From Arcobacter ellisii (GTDB lineage Bacteria > Campylobacterota > Campylobacteria > Campylobacterales > Arcobacteraceae), in NCBI RefSeq assembly GCF_003544915.1, contig NZ_CP032097.1, positions 2,666,001 through 2,730,000 of the forward strand: a stretch of DNA of 64,000 bases. Reading direction: 5' to 3'. This document shows positions 18,136 through 26,182 of this stretch, in pieces. The notes under the pieces were generated by a model. It was not told the origin of the DNA, ran no database searches, and saw only the letters and a list, made by a program, of their open reading frames with translations. Both the position numbers and the translations under genes were made by a program. Numbering within the stretch: the first letter of the stretch is position 1; every line of letters begins with the position of its first letter.

Positions 18136-19590
18136 TTATTTATTAAAAAATAATTCTTCTATAGAATAATCATTATTTTTTTTATTCATTATTTTTTCTC
18201 CAACTTTTTTTAATACTTCAATATTTGGCATTGGCAAGCTACAAATATCAGAAGCATTAATTTGTGTATGTCCACTAAATCTACGAACATATTTATCAAC
18301 AATTTCTAAATTTAAGTAAGCATTGAGTCCATAAATTAAATTCTCATCCAATCCACAACTATCCTTATGTATATAATTTAAATGGTTTTCTACTGTCATA
18401 TGAGTTCTATCAAAGTGTTCTTTCTTTAGAATACCAGTATTTATTCTCTTTTTATTTTCTTTATAACTCATACGTTTGATAATTATATAATTTCCTTTAG
18501 GAATCATTTTTTTCTTTGTTATCTCATTTTGTTTTAAAAAGGGTTTACTTGGATTATATACACTTAAATCAATTTCATCACTTCTTACATGTCGTTGATA
18601 AAGAATTCTTGCATTTTCAATGTAATCTTCTTCAGTTAAATATTCTTCTCTATACTCTACAACCTTTCCTGTTGAAATTGAAAGCCCTAATTCATTTAAA
18701 CTAGATGATAACTTTGAAATCTTATTTACTATTTCTAAATCATCAGTTTTTGATGGTATATGAATAAAACTATATGGATCATTTTTAAAAGTAATCTGAT
18801 CAAAATTAAATTTTTCGCAGCAATTATCATTTAATTTATCAGATATACATATTTTTGTTTTTTTTATTTTTTTCTTAGTTAATTTAATTATGACTACTTC
18901 TTGAAAAACTCCATATTCTTTAAAAACTTCTTTTCTAGATTCAAACAAATGAATAAACTCAATTTTTACATTTTTCAACATCTTTTTTCTAAATTTAGTA
19001 AATCTTGTTCCATTACAAAAACTTCTTGGAACAATAGCTACTAACTCACCTTTATCAGAAAGTAGTCTATAACATAATTCAATAAAATTACTATATGTAT
19101 TAGGAGTAGAAACATCTAATTTTTTTAGTATTTCTAATTGTTCATTATTCGTTTTTGAAATAAGACTATATGGAGGATTAATGATAATTCTATCAAAAGA
19201 AATCCCTTCTGTTAATAATTTTTGAGCTATGAAGTAAAAATCTTCATTATAAATTGAAGCGTGAAAATTTATATATTTATTTTGAATTTCTTGAATATTT
19301 CCTTTTAAATATTCAAGAAGATTTTTATCCCATTCAATAGAAGTTAAACTTACAAAAGAATTTTTCCCTGAATTTAAATATTTTAATGAACAGATAGCAC
19401 CTAAATTACCAACACCCGCACCCGCATCTAAAATTGATATATTTTCTTTCTCGAAATTAGAAAATAAGTTACTCATATAATTTGCTATGTCACTAGGTGT
19501 GAAATACTGTTCATATAACTTTTGCTTAGAAATTTCTACATCTTTTGTAGCTTGTATTCTATTATTTTCAATAATTTCAATAATATCCAT
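18136..19590 (-). CDS. N6-adenine DNA methyltransferase (Eco57I/gamma type)
   Basis: A 484-residue modification methylase. Seen in order: YFTP (29-32) before a helix, SAM motif I DAGAGVG (55-61), the acidic IEWD strand with Glu86, catalytic NPPY (138-141), and a C-terminal part with target-recognition character (STGKVVEYREEYL onwards, ending SDICSLPMPN). I start it at ATG 19590, which has AGGA 6 nt upstream; an earlier in-frame ATG at 19635 lies inside the operator repeats. It heads the operon with the GHKL-kinase, response regulator and HNH genes. It probably marks self DNA at a specific adenine site. No separate specificity subunit is seen. Confidence 0.87.
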   Translation of the reverse strand: MDIIEIIENNRIQATKDVEISKQKLYEQYFTPSDIANYMSNLFSNFEKENISILDAGAGVGNLGAICSLKYLNSGKNSFVSLTSIEWDKNLLEYLKGNIQEIQNKYINFHASIYNEDFYFIAQKLLTEGISFDRIIINPPYSLISKTNNEQLEILKKLDVSTPNTYSNFIELCYRLLSDKGELVAIVPRSFCNGTRFTKFRKKMLKNVKIEFIHLFESRKEVFKEYGVFQEVVIIKLTKKKIKKTKICISDKLNDNCCEKFNFDQITFKNDPYSFIHIPSKTDDLEIVNKISKLSSSLNELGLSISTGKVVEYREEYLTEEDYIENARILYQRHVRSDEIDLSVYNPSKPFLKQNEITKKKMIPKGNYIIIKRMSYKENKKRINTGILKKEHFDRTHMTVENHLNYIHKDSCGLDENLIYGLNAYLNLEIVDKYVRRFSGHTQINASDICSLPMPNIEVLKKVGEKIMNKKNNDYSIEELFFNK

Positions 19591-19604
19591 TATAAATCCT
19601 AAGG

Positions 19605-19660
19605 GTATTTTATAATATTTTACTATAAAATACATTATAATACAATTAAATACTGTAAAA
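19605..19660. promoter_or_regulatory. Phased operator between the methyltransferase and RHH genes
   Basis: AATAC occurs at 19629-19633, 19639-19643 and 19649-19653, exactly 10 bp apart, with TTTAC at 19619-19623 in the same phase. GTATTTTATA (19605-19614) and its exact complement (19624-19633) form a 10-bp inverted repeat with a 9-bp spacer. One-turn phasing is what ribbon-helix-helix repressors use. The site covers the promoters and leaders of both divergent genes. Confidence 0.65.
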
Positions 19661-19677
19661 AATTAAATGGATCTAAA

Positions 19678-19854
19678 ATGGGAAATAATAAAATTGGTCG
19701 ACCTACAAGCTCAAAAGATAAAAAAAAGAGCGCAAAAGTATTTGTAAATTTAACTGAAAAACAAAAATTAAATTTACAAATAATTTCAGAAAAAGAAGGG
19801 TTGTCTTTATCCCAATTATGTATAAAAGCATTGAAAAAAAGTGAATATATTTAA
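19678..19854 (+). CDS. Ribbon-helix-helix regulator (CopG/Arc-like), 58 aa
   Basis: A short gene starting ATG 19678 with GGAT upstream. The product has a basic arm (GRPTSSKDKKKSAK), then a beta strand KVFVNLT, helix KQKLNLQIISEKEG, a turn and helix LSQLCIKALKKS: the RHH fold, with alternating residues on the strand contacting DNA. It is divergent from the methyltransferase gene, with the phased repeats between them, and its stop overlaps the tniQ stop by 4 bp on the other strand. The likely role is repression of itself and of the methyltransferase operon, like a controller protein in restriction systems. Confidence 0.78.
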   Translation: MGNNKIGRPTSSKDKKKSAKVFVNLTEKQKLNLQIISEKEGLSLSQLCIKALKKSEYI

Positions 19855-21023
19855 CTATTAATAATTCTTTTATAAATATGTATAAATCCCTTATGAATAC
19901 TCGCATGACAACCAACAATTTCAGCAACATTTATAATATTTACTCGTACACCTATACTTTCTAAATATTTTATAGCTCCTAAAACTTCACTTTCATTTAT
20001 TTCTCTACCTATTTTATTTTCCATTGGAATATGCTTATCAATGATTTCTTTATACCAAAAAGTTATATCTTTAAATCCATGAATAAAATCTCTATGTGTT
20101 AATTTATTGTTACTAACAAATTTCAATAAATTATTTGGGAATTCTTCAAAAAGATAAAAAACTAAAGAAGTTAATAAGAACTCTTTCTGAATAGATAAGG
20201 CTTTTTTTGAATTATATTTTTCAAGTTTTTCACAAATAATTTTGTACTCTTCAATTAAAGGAAAGTCTACTAAATTTAATTCATTTTTTTTATCAACTAT
20301 ACTTCTCAAAGCTGTGAAACTTTCAAACACATAAAGTGAATTTATTTTTTCATCATCAATAATAAAATATCCATCATTCAGACCTTTTTCAAACCAACTA
20401 ATTGCTTTTAATCCATATTCAAAATTTGAATTTATTTTTATAACAAGATTTTCTCTAAAATCTTTCTCACACTTATGACATATACATATTTCTTTAAAAT
20501 GTTTTATTTTTGCAAAATTGATTTTTTCATAACATCTCCAACATCTATCAGTCAAAAAAACTTTATGTTTAGGACAGGCATTATAAAATTCATATCTCCA
20601 TTTTTTTCTAAAATATGGAATTTTATCTTCAGATAAACATTTTGGACAATACATCAAACCATTATGTGTTCTTTTATCAGTTAATTTTCTAATTTGCAAG
20701 GGTGGATACAAACACTCATTACAAGAGAATAAGTATCCCTCTTCACTTCGTAAAGACATTTTAAAAATATCTTCTATTTTTAGATTACTTTTACTGGCTA
20801 AATTTTCTAAAAACTTTTCATCAAATATAAAATCTAAATCCCTTCTTGAAACTTGATTTCCTTCTTTTTTTACAAAAAGAGTTAAAAAAATTGGAAGCTG
20901 TCTTCTGTGTTCAATAGCAACTCTAGTAAGCCAAGAACTTAAAAGTTCATCTTCTAAAGGTTGTGGAATTATTAAAAAGAAATAGTCTTGAACCCAAGCA
21001 TTATTTCTTTTTTTCTTTGCCAT
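19851..21023 (-). CDS. tniQ: TniQ/TnsD-family target-selection protein
   Basis: A 390-residue TniQ protein that selects the insertion site. The N-terminal hallmark QPLEDELLSSWLTRVA is at 21-36. Zinc-binding cysteines follow: C101xxC104, C126xxC129, C150/H153, C161xxC164 and C182xxC185. The C-terminal part is helical. It ends the tnsABC-tniQ operon, 1 bp after tnsC. Since the element sits in the last codons of mnmG, this protein is the best candidate for recognising the mnmG 3' end, as TnsD recognises glmS for Tn7. Its length is between TniQ of Tn5053 and Tn7 TnsD. Confidence 0.88.
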   Translation of the reverse strand: MAKKKRNNAWVQDYFFLIIPQPLEDELLSSWLTRVAIEHRRQLPIFLTLFVKKEGNQVSRRDLDFIFDEKFLENLASKSNLKIEDIFKMSLRSEEGYLFSCNECLYPPLQIRKLTDKRTHNGLMYCPKCLSEDKIPYFRKKWRYEFYNACPKHKVFLTDRCWRCYEKINFAKIKHFKEICICHKCEKDFRENLVIKINSNFEYGLKAISWFEKGLNDGYFIIDDEKINSLYVFESFTALRSIVDKKNELNLVDFPLIEEYKIICEKLEKYNSKKALSIQKEFLLTSLVFYLFEEFPNNLLKFVSNNKLTHRDFIHGFKDITFWYKEIIDKHIPMENKIGREINESEVLGAIKYLESIGVRVNIINVAEIVGCHASIHKGFIHIYKRIINS

Positions 21024-21024
21024 G

Positions 21025-21894
21025 TTACAACTTTGGTAAATACTCTATATCATCAACTGTGATATATTCTCTTTTAGATTTAATTGCTTTTATAGCTGCT
21101 TTTTTTAATAAATTTACAGTCTTACCAATCAGCCCTTCAGATTGATAAAATAAAGCATTTAATAATTCAGTATTATCAGCCATGTTTGAAGCTTTTTTGA
21201 GAGGTAAACATTTTTCATAAGTTGCCACAAATGACCTAAATTTTCTATCATTATTCCATCTAGGAAGTTCAAGTGCTGGAAATCTTGTACTTGTTTCATT
21301 TCCTATTGATAAAGCAGAATATGCTTCTCTTGTACCTGCTAAAACAATTGTTAGAGATAAACTATTGCTTAACTGTTTTAAATCATCTATAAAAGTTCTT
21401 TGTTTATTTAGATTTCCTCTTAATGAACTATGTATTTCATCAATTAAAATCATTCTCGTACCAAGTTTATTCAAAAAATGTTTTGCAAGATTTGCTTTAA
21501 TAGCAACTTTTTCTATTCTATTTTGAGGTACACATAACTCATCTAAAATAAGACTATACAATCTACTTTCATCTGGAATAGTTGGTGCTTGAAAATATAT
21601 TATAGGTATTTCATAAATTGCTTCACCATCTTTTGTGACATAATCAAGTTTTGTTTTATGTAGCTCATACATTCTTTTTAGAATAGCTGTTTTTCCATTA
21701 TTTGAATCTCCATAAATAAGTAGCCCTTCATGTCTCATTTGAGGTGGGTCTAAAAATTTATCTTCTAAAATCTCTACTAATTTTGCAGCTGAACCATATC
21801 CAATCCAATGGTCTTTTTTACAATATATAATTCTTTCTTCATCACTTTTACTTAAATATTCAAAAGCTTCAGGTATTAAATTTCTTTCATTCAT
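21025..21894 (-). CDS. tnsC: Transposition AAA+ ATPase TnsC/TniB
   Basis: A 289-residue AAA+ regulator that polymerises on target DNA and links TniQ to the TnsAB transposase. Walker A GDSNNGKT is at 62-69 and Walker B ILIDEIH at 149-155 (Asp152, Glu153); a sensor segment LAGTREAYSAL follows. It is much shorter than Tn7 TnsC (about 555 residues) and resembles TniB of Tn5053/Tn552-like elements. It starts 3 bp after tnsB. Confidence 0.92.
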   Translation of the reverse strand: MNERNLIPEAFEYLSKSDEERIIYCKKDHWIGYGSAAKLVEILEDKFLDPPQMRHEGLLIYGDSNNGKTAILKRMYELHKTKLDYVTKDGEAIYEIPIIYFQAPTIPDESRLYSLILDELCVPQNRIEKVAIKANLAKHFLNKLGTRMILIDEIHSSLRGNLNKQRTFIDDLKQLSNSLSLTIVLAGTREAYSALSIGNETSTRFPALELPRWNNDRKFRSFVATYEKCLPLKKASNMADNTELLNALFYQSEGLIGKTVNLLKKAAIKAIKSKREYITVDDIEYLPKL

Positions 21895-21897
21895 AAA

Positions 21898-23784
21898 TTA
21901 GCCTATTGGATAGATTTCATAATCACTATCATCGTCTTCATTAAATTGTTTTTCTAAATTTAATTTAGATTCAGATTTAGGAGTGACATCTAATACTTTT
22001 GATTCATATTCCATTGTTTTCTCTTGATGTTTTTTTGTACTTTTTTGTCTTCTAACAGACTTAGTTTCTTTTTTAGCATCTAAAATATATTGATTTAATC
22101 TTTCATGTGCTTCAAAAATATCATGAGGTTCAAGTTCCCTTCCTGTAATAGCTTTTTTTGCTTCACTTATAGATCTTCTTAGTTCTGTTAAATCCATAGC
22201 TGGTCTTCTTATATCTGCATATGGTACTATTATATAATCTTTAATATCTTCATCATAAACATAGATTTTACTAATATCTCTTGGATCTCTTCTACACTCT
22301 ACTTCATTTATTAAATCAGGTTTTAATTTTTTATATTGAGTTGGAATTATATATTTTCTAAGAGTTTCGGAAAAATAAGTAATGTAATCAATAGTTATCC
22401 CATTTTTTTGAACACTTCTTTTTATTTTTGGTAGTAATGACATTCTAAATTTTATAGTATCAGCAGGTACTATTGGTAAAAATGGTATTTCTTTTTCATC
22501 TCCAACTCCAAGTAAACCTTGATAAAATTTTTCTTCAGGTGTCATTCCCAAAGAACTATGTACGGTTTTATGATATACATTTACTATAAAATCAACATAC
22601 CACTTCTCTAATTCAGAAACTGTTACAGCTGCTTTTTTACCAGACTTATATTTCCCTCTTTCAAATATATTTGAAAAAGTACTTCCTGGTAATTGATGTG
22701 TTTTTTTCATAAAAGTACCGATAACACGCTCGACTGCACCACCAAATTCAGGCCTTGCAACTGGACGATAGATATCCTCAATAGCAAATTCACTACAAAA
22801 GCTATGTAAACTTATCGACCTAAAGTCTTTTCCATTATCCATATGGATTTTACGTGGAAGCCCATAAACTGGCCATTCTCCTTTTACACCATGTTGATTC
22901 AAGAAATCATCCTTTGGTAATACTGCATTTAAAAAACATTGACCTACACTAAAATAGCTTGGAGCATTTAACGAAATGTAAAATCCATAAATCATTCTAC
23001 TATACATATCAATAGCAACAGTAATAAATGGTCTTCCTATTTCTTCTCTTGTTTCTTCATCAACTAAAATTACATCAACTTTAGTATGATCTATTTGTAT
23101 AATATCTAAAGGCAATTTTACTTCAGGGAATTTTCCAGGCATTCCTCTGGTTTCTCTTACACTAAGATTTTTTCTATGTTTTGCAATTAATTTAGGATTA
23201 ATGTTATTAAGCCGATTTCTTATAGCTCCTTTTTTAGGAATTTGAACATTAAATTTTTTACATTCATTAACAATGACATTGTAAATATTTGAAAATGGTA
23301 ATTGCTGCTCATCTAAATATACTTCATTAATTATTGTATTTATAATTTCCTCTGTTTCTTGAGGAAATCTAGATTTTCCTTTACCTCCACAATTTTCTCT
23401 ATTTCCAGCTAGGGAACTAACTGTTCCATATTTCTCAAAAGTTTCAATCCATCTATAAAGAGTTGCCATACTTTTTTTAAATTTTTTAGCTCGTTTTTCT
23501 ACATCTTTAGCTGTTCTATTCTCCATTTCAAGTAAAGGTTTAATTATTTCGTACTTTTCTTTTGCTTTATCTAGAGCTTTATCTCCATATTCTACTTGTG
23601 ATTTTTCAGGTTCATTTGAATTTTTAGAATTTTTTATTAAATCATTTACTTTTACAATTATTTCTTCATAGGGACTAATAGTCTGTTTTAATAAAACTTT
23701 ATCAGCAGAAGGATAACTTTTTATAATATATTCATTATCTTCATAAAATATTTTTGAGTTTATATTAAATTTAATTACTCCCAT
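21898..23784 (-). CDS. tnsB: Transposase TnsB (DDE, rve family)
   Basis: The 3'-strand transposase. It is 628 residues: an N-terminal region with helix-turn-helix domains (DVEKRAKKFKKSMATLYRWI near 94-113), a DDE core with Asp232 (QIDHT), Asp316 (HMDNG) and Glu352 (FGGAVERV), then a Mu-transposase-like beta barrel and a basic C-terminal tail (about 510-628) that in the family contacts TnsC. It should bind the TGAGAAT repeats at the element ends. It overlaps the tnsA gene by 14 bp. Confidence 0.95.
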   Translation of the reverse strand: MGVIKFNINSKIFYEDNEYIIKSYPSADKVLLKQTISPYEEIIVKVNDLIKNSKNSNEPEKSQVEYGDKALDKAKEKYEIIKPLLEMENRTAKDVEKRAKKFKKSMATLYRWIETFEKYGTVSSLAGNRENCGGKGKSRFPQETEEIINTIINEVYLDEQQLPFSNIYNVIVNECKKFNVQIPKKGAIRNRLNNINPKLIAKHRKNLSVRETRGMPGKFPEVKLPLDIIQIDHTKVDVILVDEETREEIGRPFITVAIDMYSRMIYGFYISLNAPSYFSVGQCFLNAVLPKDDFLNQHGVKGEWPVYGLPRKIHMDNGKDFRSISLHSFCSEFAIEDIYRPVARPEFGGAVERVIGTFMKKTHQLPGSTFSNIFERGKYKSGKKAAVTVSELEKWYVDFIVNVYHKTVHSSLGMTPEEKFYQGLLGVGDEKEIPFLPIVPADTIKFRMSLLPKIKRSVQKNGITIDYITYFSETLRKYIIPTQYKKLKPDLINEVECRRDPRDISKIYVYDEDIKDYIIVPYADIRRPAMDLTELRRSISEAKKAITGRELEPHDIFEAHERLNQYILDAKKETKSVRRQKSTKKHQEKTMEYESKVLDVTPKSESKLNLEKQFNEDDDSDYEIYPIG

Positions 23785-24442
23785 TATTTATCTCCACAAA
23801 AGATTTCATTGTGACTTTCTCATTTTCTAAATCAGTTTTTAAAATATTTTGAGCCACAAGTTTCCAGATATTATTCGAAACTCTTTGATACTCACTTTGA
23901 GATTTCATAATTAAATTTGCAAGTTCAAGTGCTGATATTTTTTTATCTTTTAAGACATCTAATATAATATCATCATACTTATCTTCAGATGGATGAAGAA
24001 TAAATCTATATAGAAAATCAATATTTGATATATAAATTTCATTAAAATCAAGTTCAGTTAAAAATTTAAAATCTACACCTATTTCATCACATCTTATTTT
24101 TGCAGCATTAAATTTCTTTTCATATGTATCTTTAAATTTTTCAAATTCACTTAGGTATTTAACTTCGATAAGTGCATCTTTTAGATTTGATTTTTTATAT
24201 CTTCTAACGAAGCAATCTACATCATACTTTTGTGGTTTAGCATTTTTAATTATCATTATTCTAGGTTGTTCTTGGTAAGTTTCTACAGTATCATCAAATT
24301 CTAAATAAAGAAAAAGTGTCTTTTCAAGTGAAGAGTCAAACCCAATAGATCTATTATTTTTAACACTTGGGAAATGTCCTGTTACGGAACGATAGCTTTT
24401 TTTAATTTGTCTTTGTCCAAAAGTTATTGCATCATCATACAT
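23771..24442 (-). CDS. tnsA: Transposase endonuclease subunit TnsA
   Basis: Restriction-endonuclease-fold nuclease that cuts the 5' strands, making transposition cut-and-paste. The 223-residue protein shows the catalytic set: Glu40 (FDSSLEKTLF), Asp76 (KYDVDCFV) and the ExK of IEVKY (Glu93, Lys95). A C-terminal winged-helix region follows. It is the first gene of the tns operon. Unlike Tn7, it is 5 kb from the nearest transposon end, with cargo in between. Confidence 0.92.
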   Translation of the reverse strand: MYDDAITFGQRQIKKSYRSVTGHFPSVKNNRSIGFDSSLEKTLFLYLEFDDTVETYQEQPRIMIIKNAKPQKYDVDCFVRRYKKSNLKDALIEVKYLSEFEKFKDTYEKKFNAAKIRCDEIGVDFKFLTELDFNEIYISNIDFLYRFILHPSEDKYDDIILDVLKDKKISALELANLIMKSQSEYQRVSNNIWKLVAQNILKTDLENEKVTMKSFVEINNGSN

Positions 24443-24558
24443 TTTTTGTATCCAAAGTAATTTTGATAAATTATAGTATAAATAGTCTTTTATATAAATA
24501 TTAAAATATTTCTTCGTATTCTTGATTTATATTAAATAAAGCTAAAAGATTGAATTTT

Positions 24559-24576
24559 TTGGTTAAAATTAACCAA
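24559..24576. promoter_or_regulatory. 18-bp palindrome upstream of the DUF262 gene
   Basis: TTGGTTAA-AA-TTAACCAA, 8-bp arms and a 2-bp centre, ending 28 bp before the DUF262 start in the gap divergent from tnsA. It is shaped like an operator for a dimeric repressor. No cognate regulator gene is evident next to it. Confidence 0.5.
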
Positions 24577-24604
24577 TAATAATTTACTACATAAATGGAG
24601 AGAT

Positions 24605-26182
24605 ATGGCACTTTCATTAAATGCAGAACAAAAAGAAATTACAAAAATATTAAGCGGTAAAGAACAATATGTTATTCCACCTTATCAAAGAGCATATTCA
24701 TGGGAAGAAGAGCAATGTGAAGCTTTATGGGAAGATTTAAAAAATGCCTATTTAACGAATAAAGATGAAGGTTATTTTTTAGGGAATATAGTAATCGCAA
24801 AAAGTAGAGAAGAAAAAAATAGATTAGAAGTTATAGATGGTCAACAAAGATTAATTTCTATTACCTTACTTATAAAAGTATTACTTCATTTTAATCCTGA
24901 TAGCACCTATTTAAAAGAAGCAATTTACATATCTGGTAAAAAATCAAATGATATTCCAGAAACAAGATTAAAAACAAATGTATTTGAGGAAAAAGATTCT
25001 TTATTTCTTAAAAATGTTATAGAAACTCCATTAGATAAAATCTATGAATTTGATGATACAAAGGACAATAATTTTAAAAAAAATATATTATATTTTTATT
25101 CAGAAATTACAAAATTTTCAAAAGCAAACAATATAGAAGATTTTTCAGATTTCTTATTAGATAATGTATCCCTATTACCAATAGAATCAGAAGACACTAA
25201 TCAAGATAATGCTAGAGAAAAAGCATTGAAAATCTTTGAAACAATTAATAATAGAGGTAAAGATCTTTCAAATTCAGATATATTTAAAGCGAATTTATAC
25301 GCTATGGCATTAAATAATTTAGAGCAAGATGAATTTATTAATAGATGGAAAAGACTTGATAGTGATTGTGATAATATTGGTTATGATGTAGAGAGAATTT
25401 TTAAAATCTATTCATATCAAATAAGAGGTCAACGAGGAATAAAAAGTTCAGAAATAGGATTAAGAGATTTTTTTAAAAAAACTGAATATACCCCATTTAA
25501 ATATAAAAAATATAATGAAATTATGGATGACTTATTTAGTATAGTTAAAGCAGTCGAATTTTTCAATACAACTAAAAGAACTGAAGGATTAAATGAACTG
25601 CCAAAATGGTTCCAATTAATTGATATTTATACAAATAACTATCCAAAAGATTTAATGATTGTTTATCTTGCACATAAAATAAATACAGATAATTTTGTTA
25701 ATGATACTATACGTTTTTCTAAAAGTCTTGTAAGGTATTGTTACTTTCAAGGAGCAACTACAAATATTAAACAATATATTTATGATTTAACTATAAAAGT
25801 TATTCATAATGAATGGGAAGAATATTATCCTAGTAATTTAAATGATAGAAGTTATAAATATTTGGGTAGGTTATATAAAGGATTTGGTCTATTGGGGTCA
25901 TATTTAAATCCTAACCAGAAATCTGTTTATCCATATAATTTAAAAAGGATGAGAGATATTGTTAATTTTTGGAATGAAGATTATTGGAATTTTGACACTA
26001 TAGGTAATATTATAGCAACAGATTTAACACCTAAAGAAATACTAGATAGTGATAAAACATCTAAATTTGAAGATATTAATGAGTTAAGACATAATTTTAA
26101 TGATTGGAATATTAATAATCACATAGAACGTCAAGAAATATTAAAAAATAGATTTATTGAATTTTTTAAAGAATCAAAATGA
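24605..26182 (+). CDS. DUF262 (GmrS/ParB-like) domain protein
   Basis: A 525-residue protein with the DUF262 signature: IPPYQRAYSW at 24-33, VIDGQQRL at 76-83, and FETINNRGKDLSNSDIFKANL in the middle. DUF262 has a ParB-like nucleotidase fold found in GmrSD modification-dependent restriction and in BREX-associated BrxU, where it hydrolyses NTP. The DUF1524 HNH domain of GmrD is not visible here, so the nuclease part would have to come from elsewhere. It overlaps the next ATPase gene by 4 nt, implying one functional unit. Probable mobile defence cargo. Confidence 0.75.
   Translation: MALSLNAEQKEITKILSGKEQYVIPPYQRAYSWEEEQCEALWEDLKNAYLTNKDEGYFLGNIVIAKSREEKNRLEVIDGQQRLISITLLIKVLLHFNPDSTYLKEAIYISGKKSNDIPETRLKTNVFEEKDSLFLKNVIETPLDKIYEFDDTKDNNFKKNILYFYSEITKFSKANNIEDFSDFLLDNVSLLPIESEDTNQDNAREKALKIFETINNRGKDLSNSDIFKANLYAMALNNLEQDEFINRWKRLDSDCDNIGYDVERIFKIYSYQIRGQRGIKSSEIGLRDFFKKTEYTPFKYKKYNEIMDDLFSIVKAVEFFNTTKRTEGLNELPKWFQLIDIYTNNYPKDLMIVYLAHKINTDNFVNDTIRFSKSLVRYCYFQGATTNIKQYIYDLTIKVIHNEWEEYYPSNLNDRSYKYLGRLYKGFGLLGSYLNPNQKSVYPYNLKRMRDIVNFWNEDYWNFDTIGNIIATDLTPKEILDSDKTSKFEDINELRHNFNDWNINNHIERQEILKNRFIEFFKESK

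Noticed and set aside
19703-19930. A 75-codon hydrophobic frame on the minus strand
   Set aside because: It is the complement of the RHH gene and tniQ end, with low-complexity Leu/Phe content and no ribosome site.
24455-24480. A TnsB-like site (TTTTGATAAAT) near tnsA, possibly an old inner transposon end
   Set aside because: Only a loose match to the third left-end unit, with no TGT tip or inverted partner.
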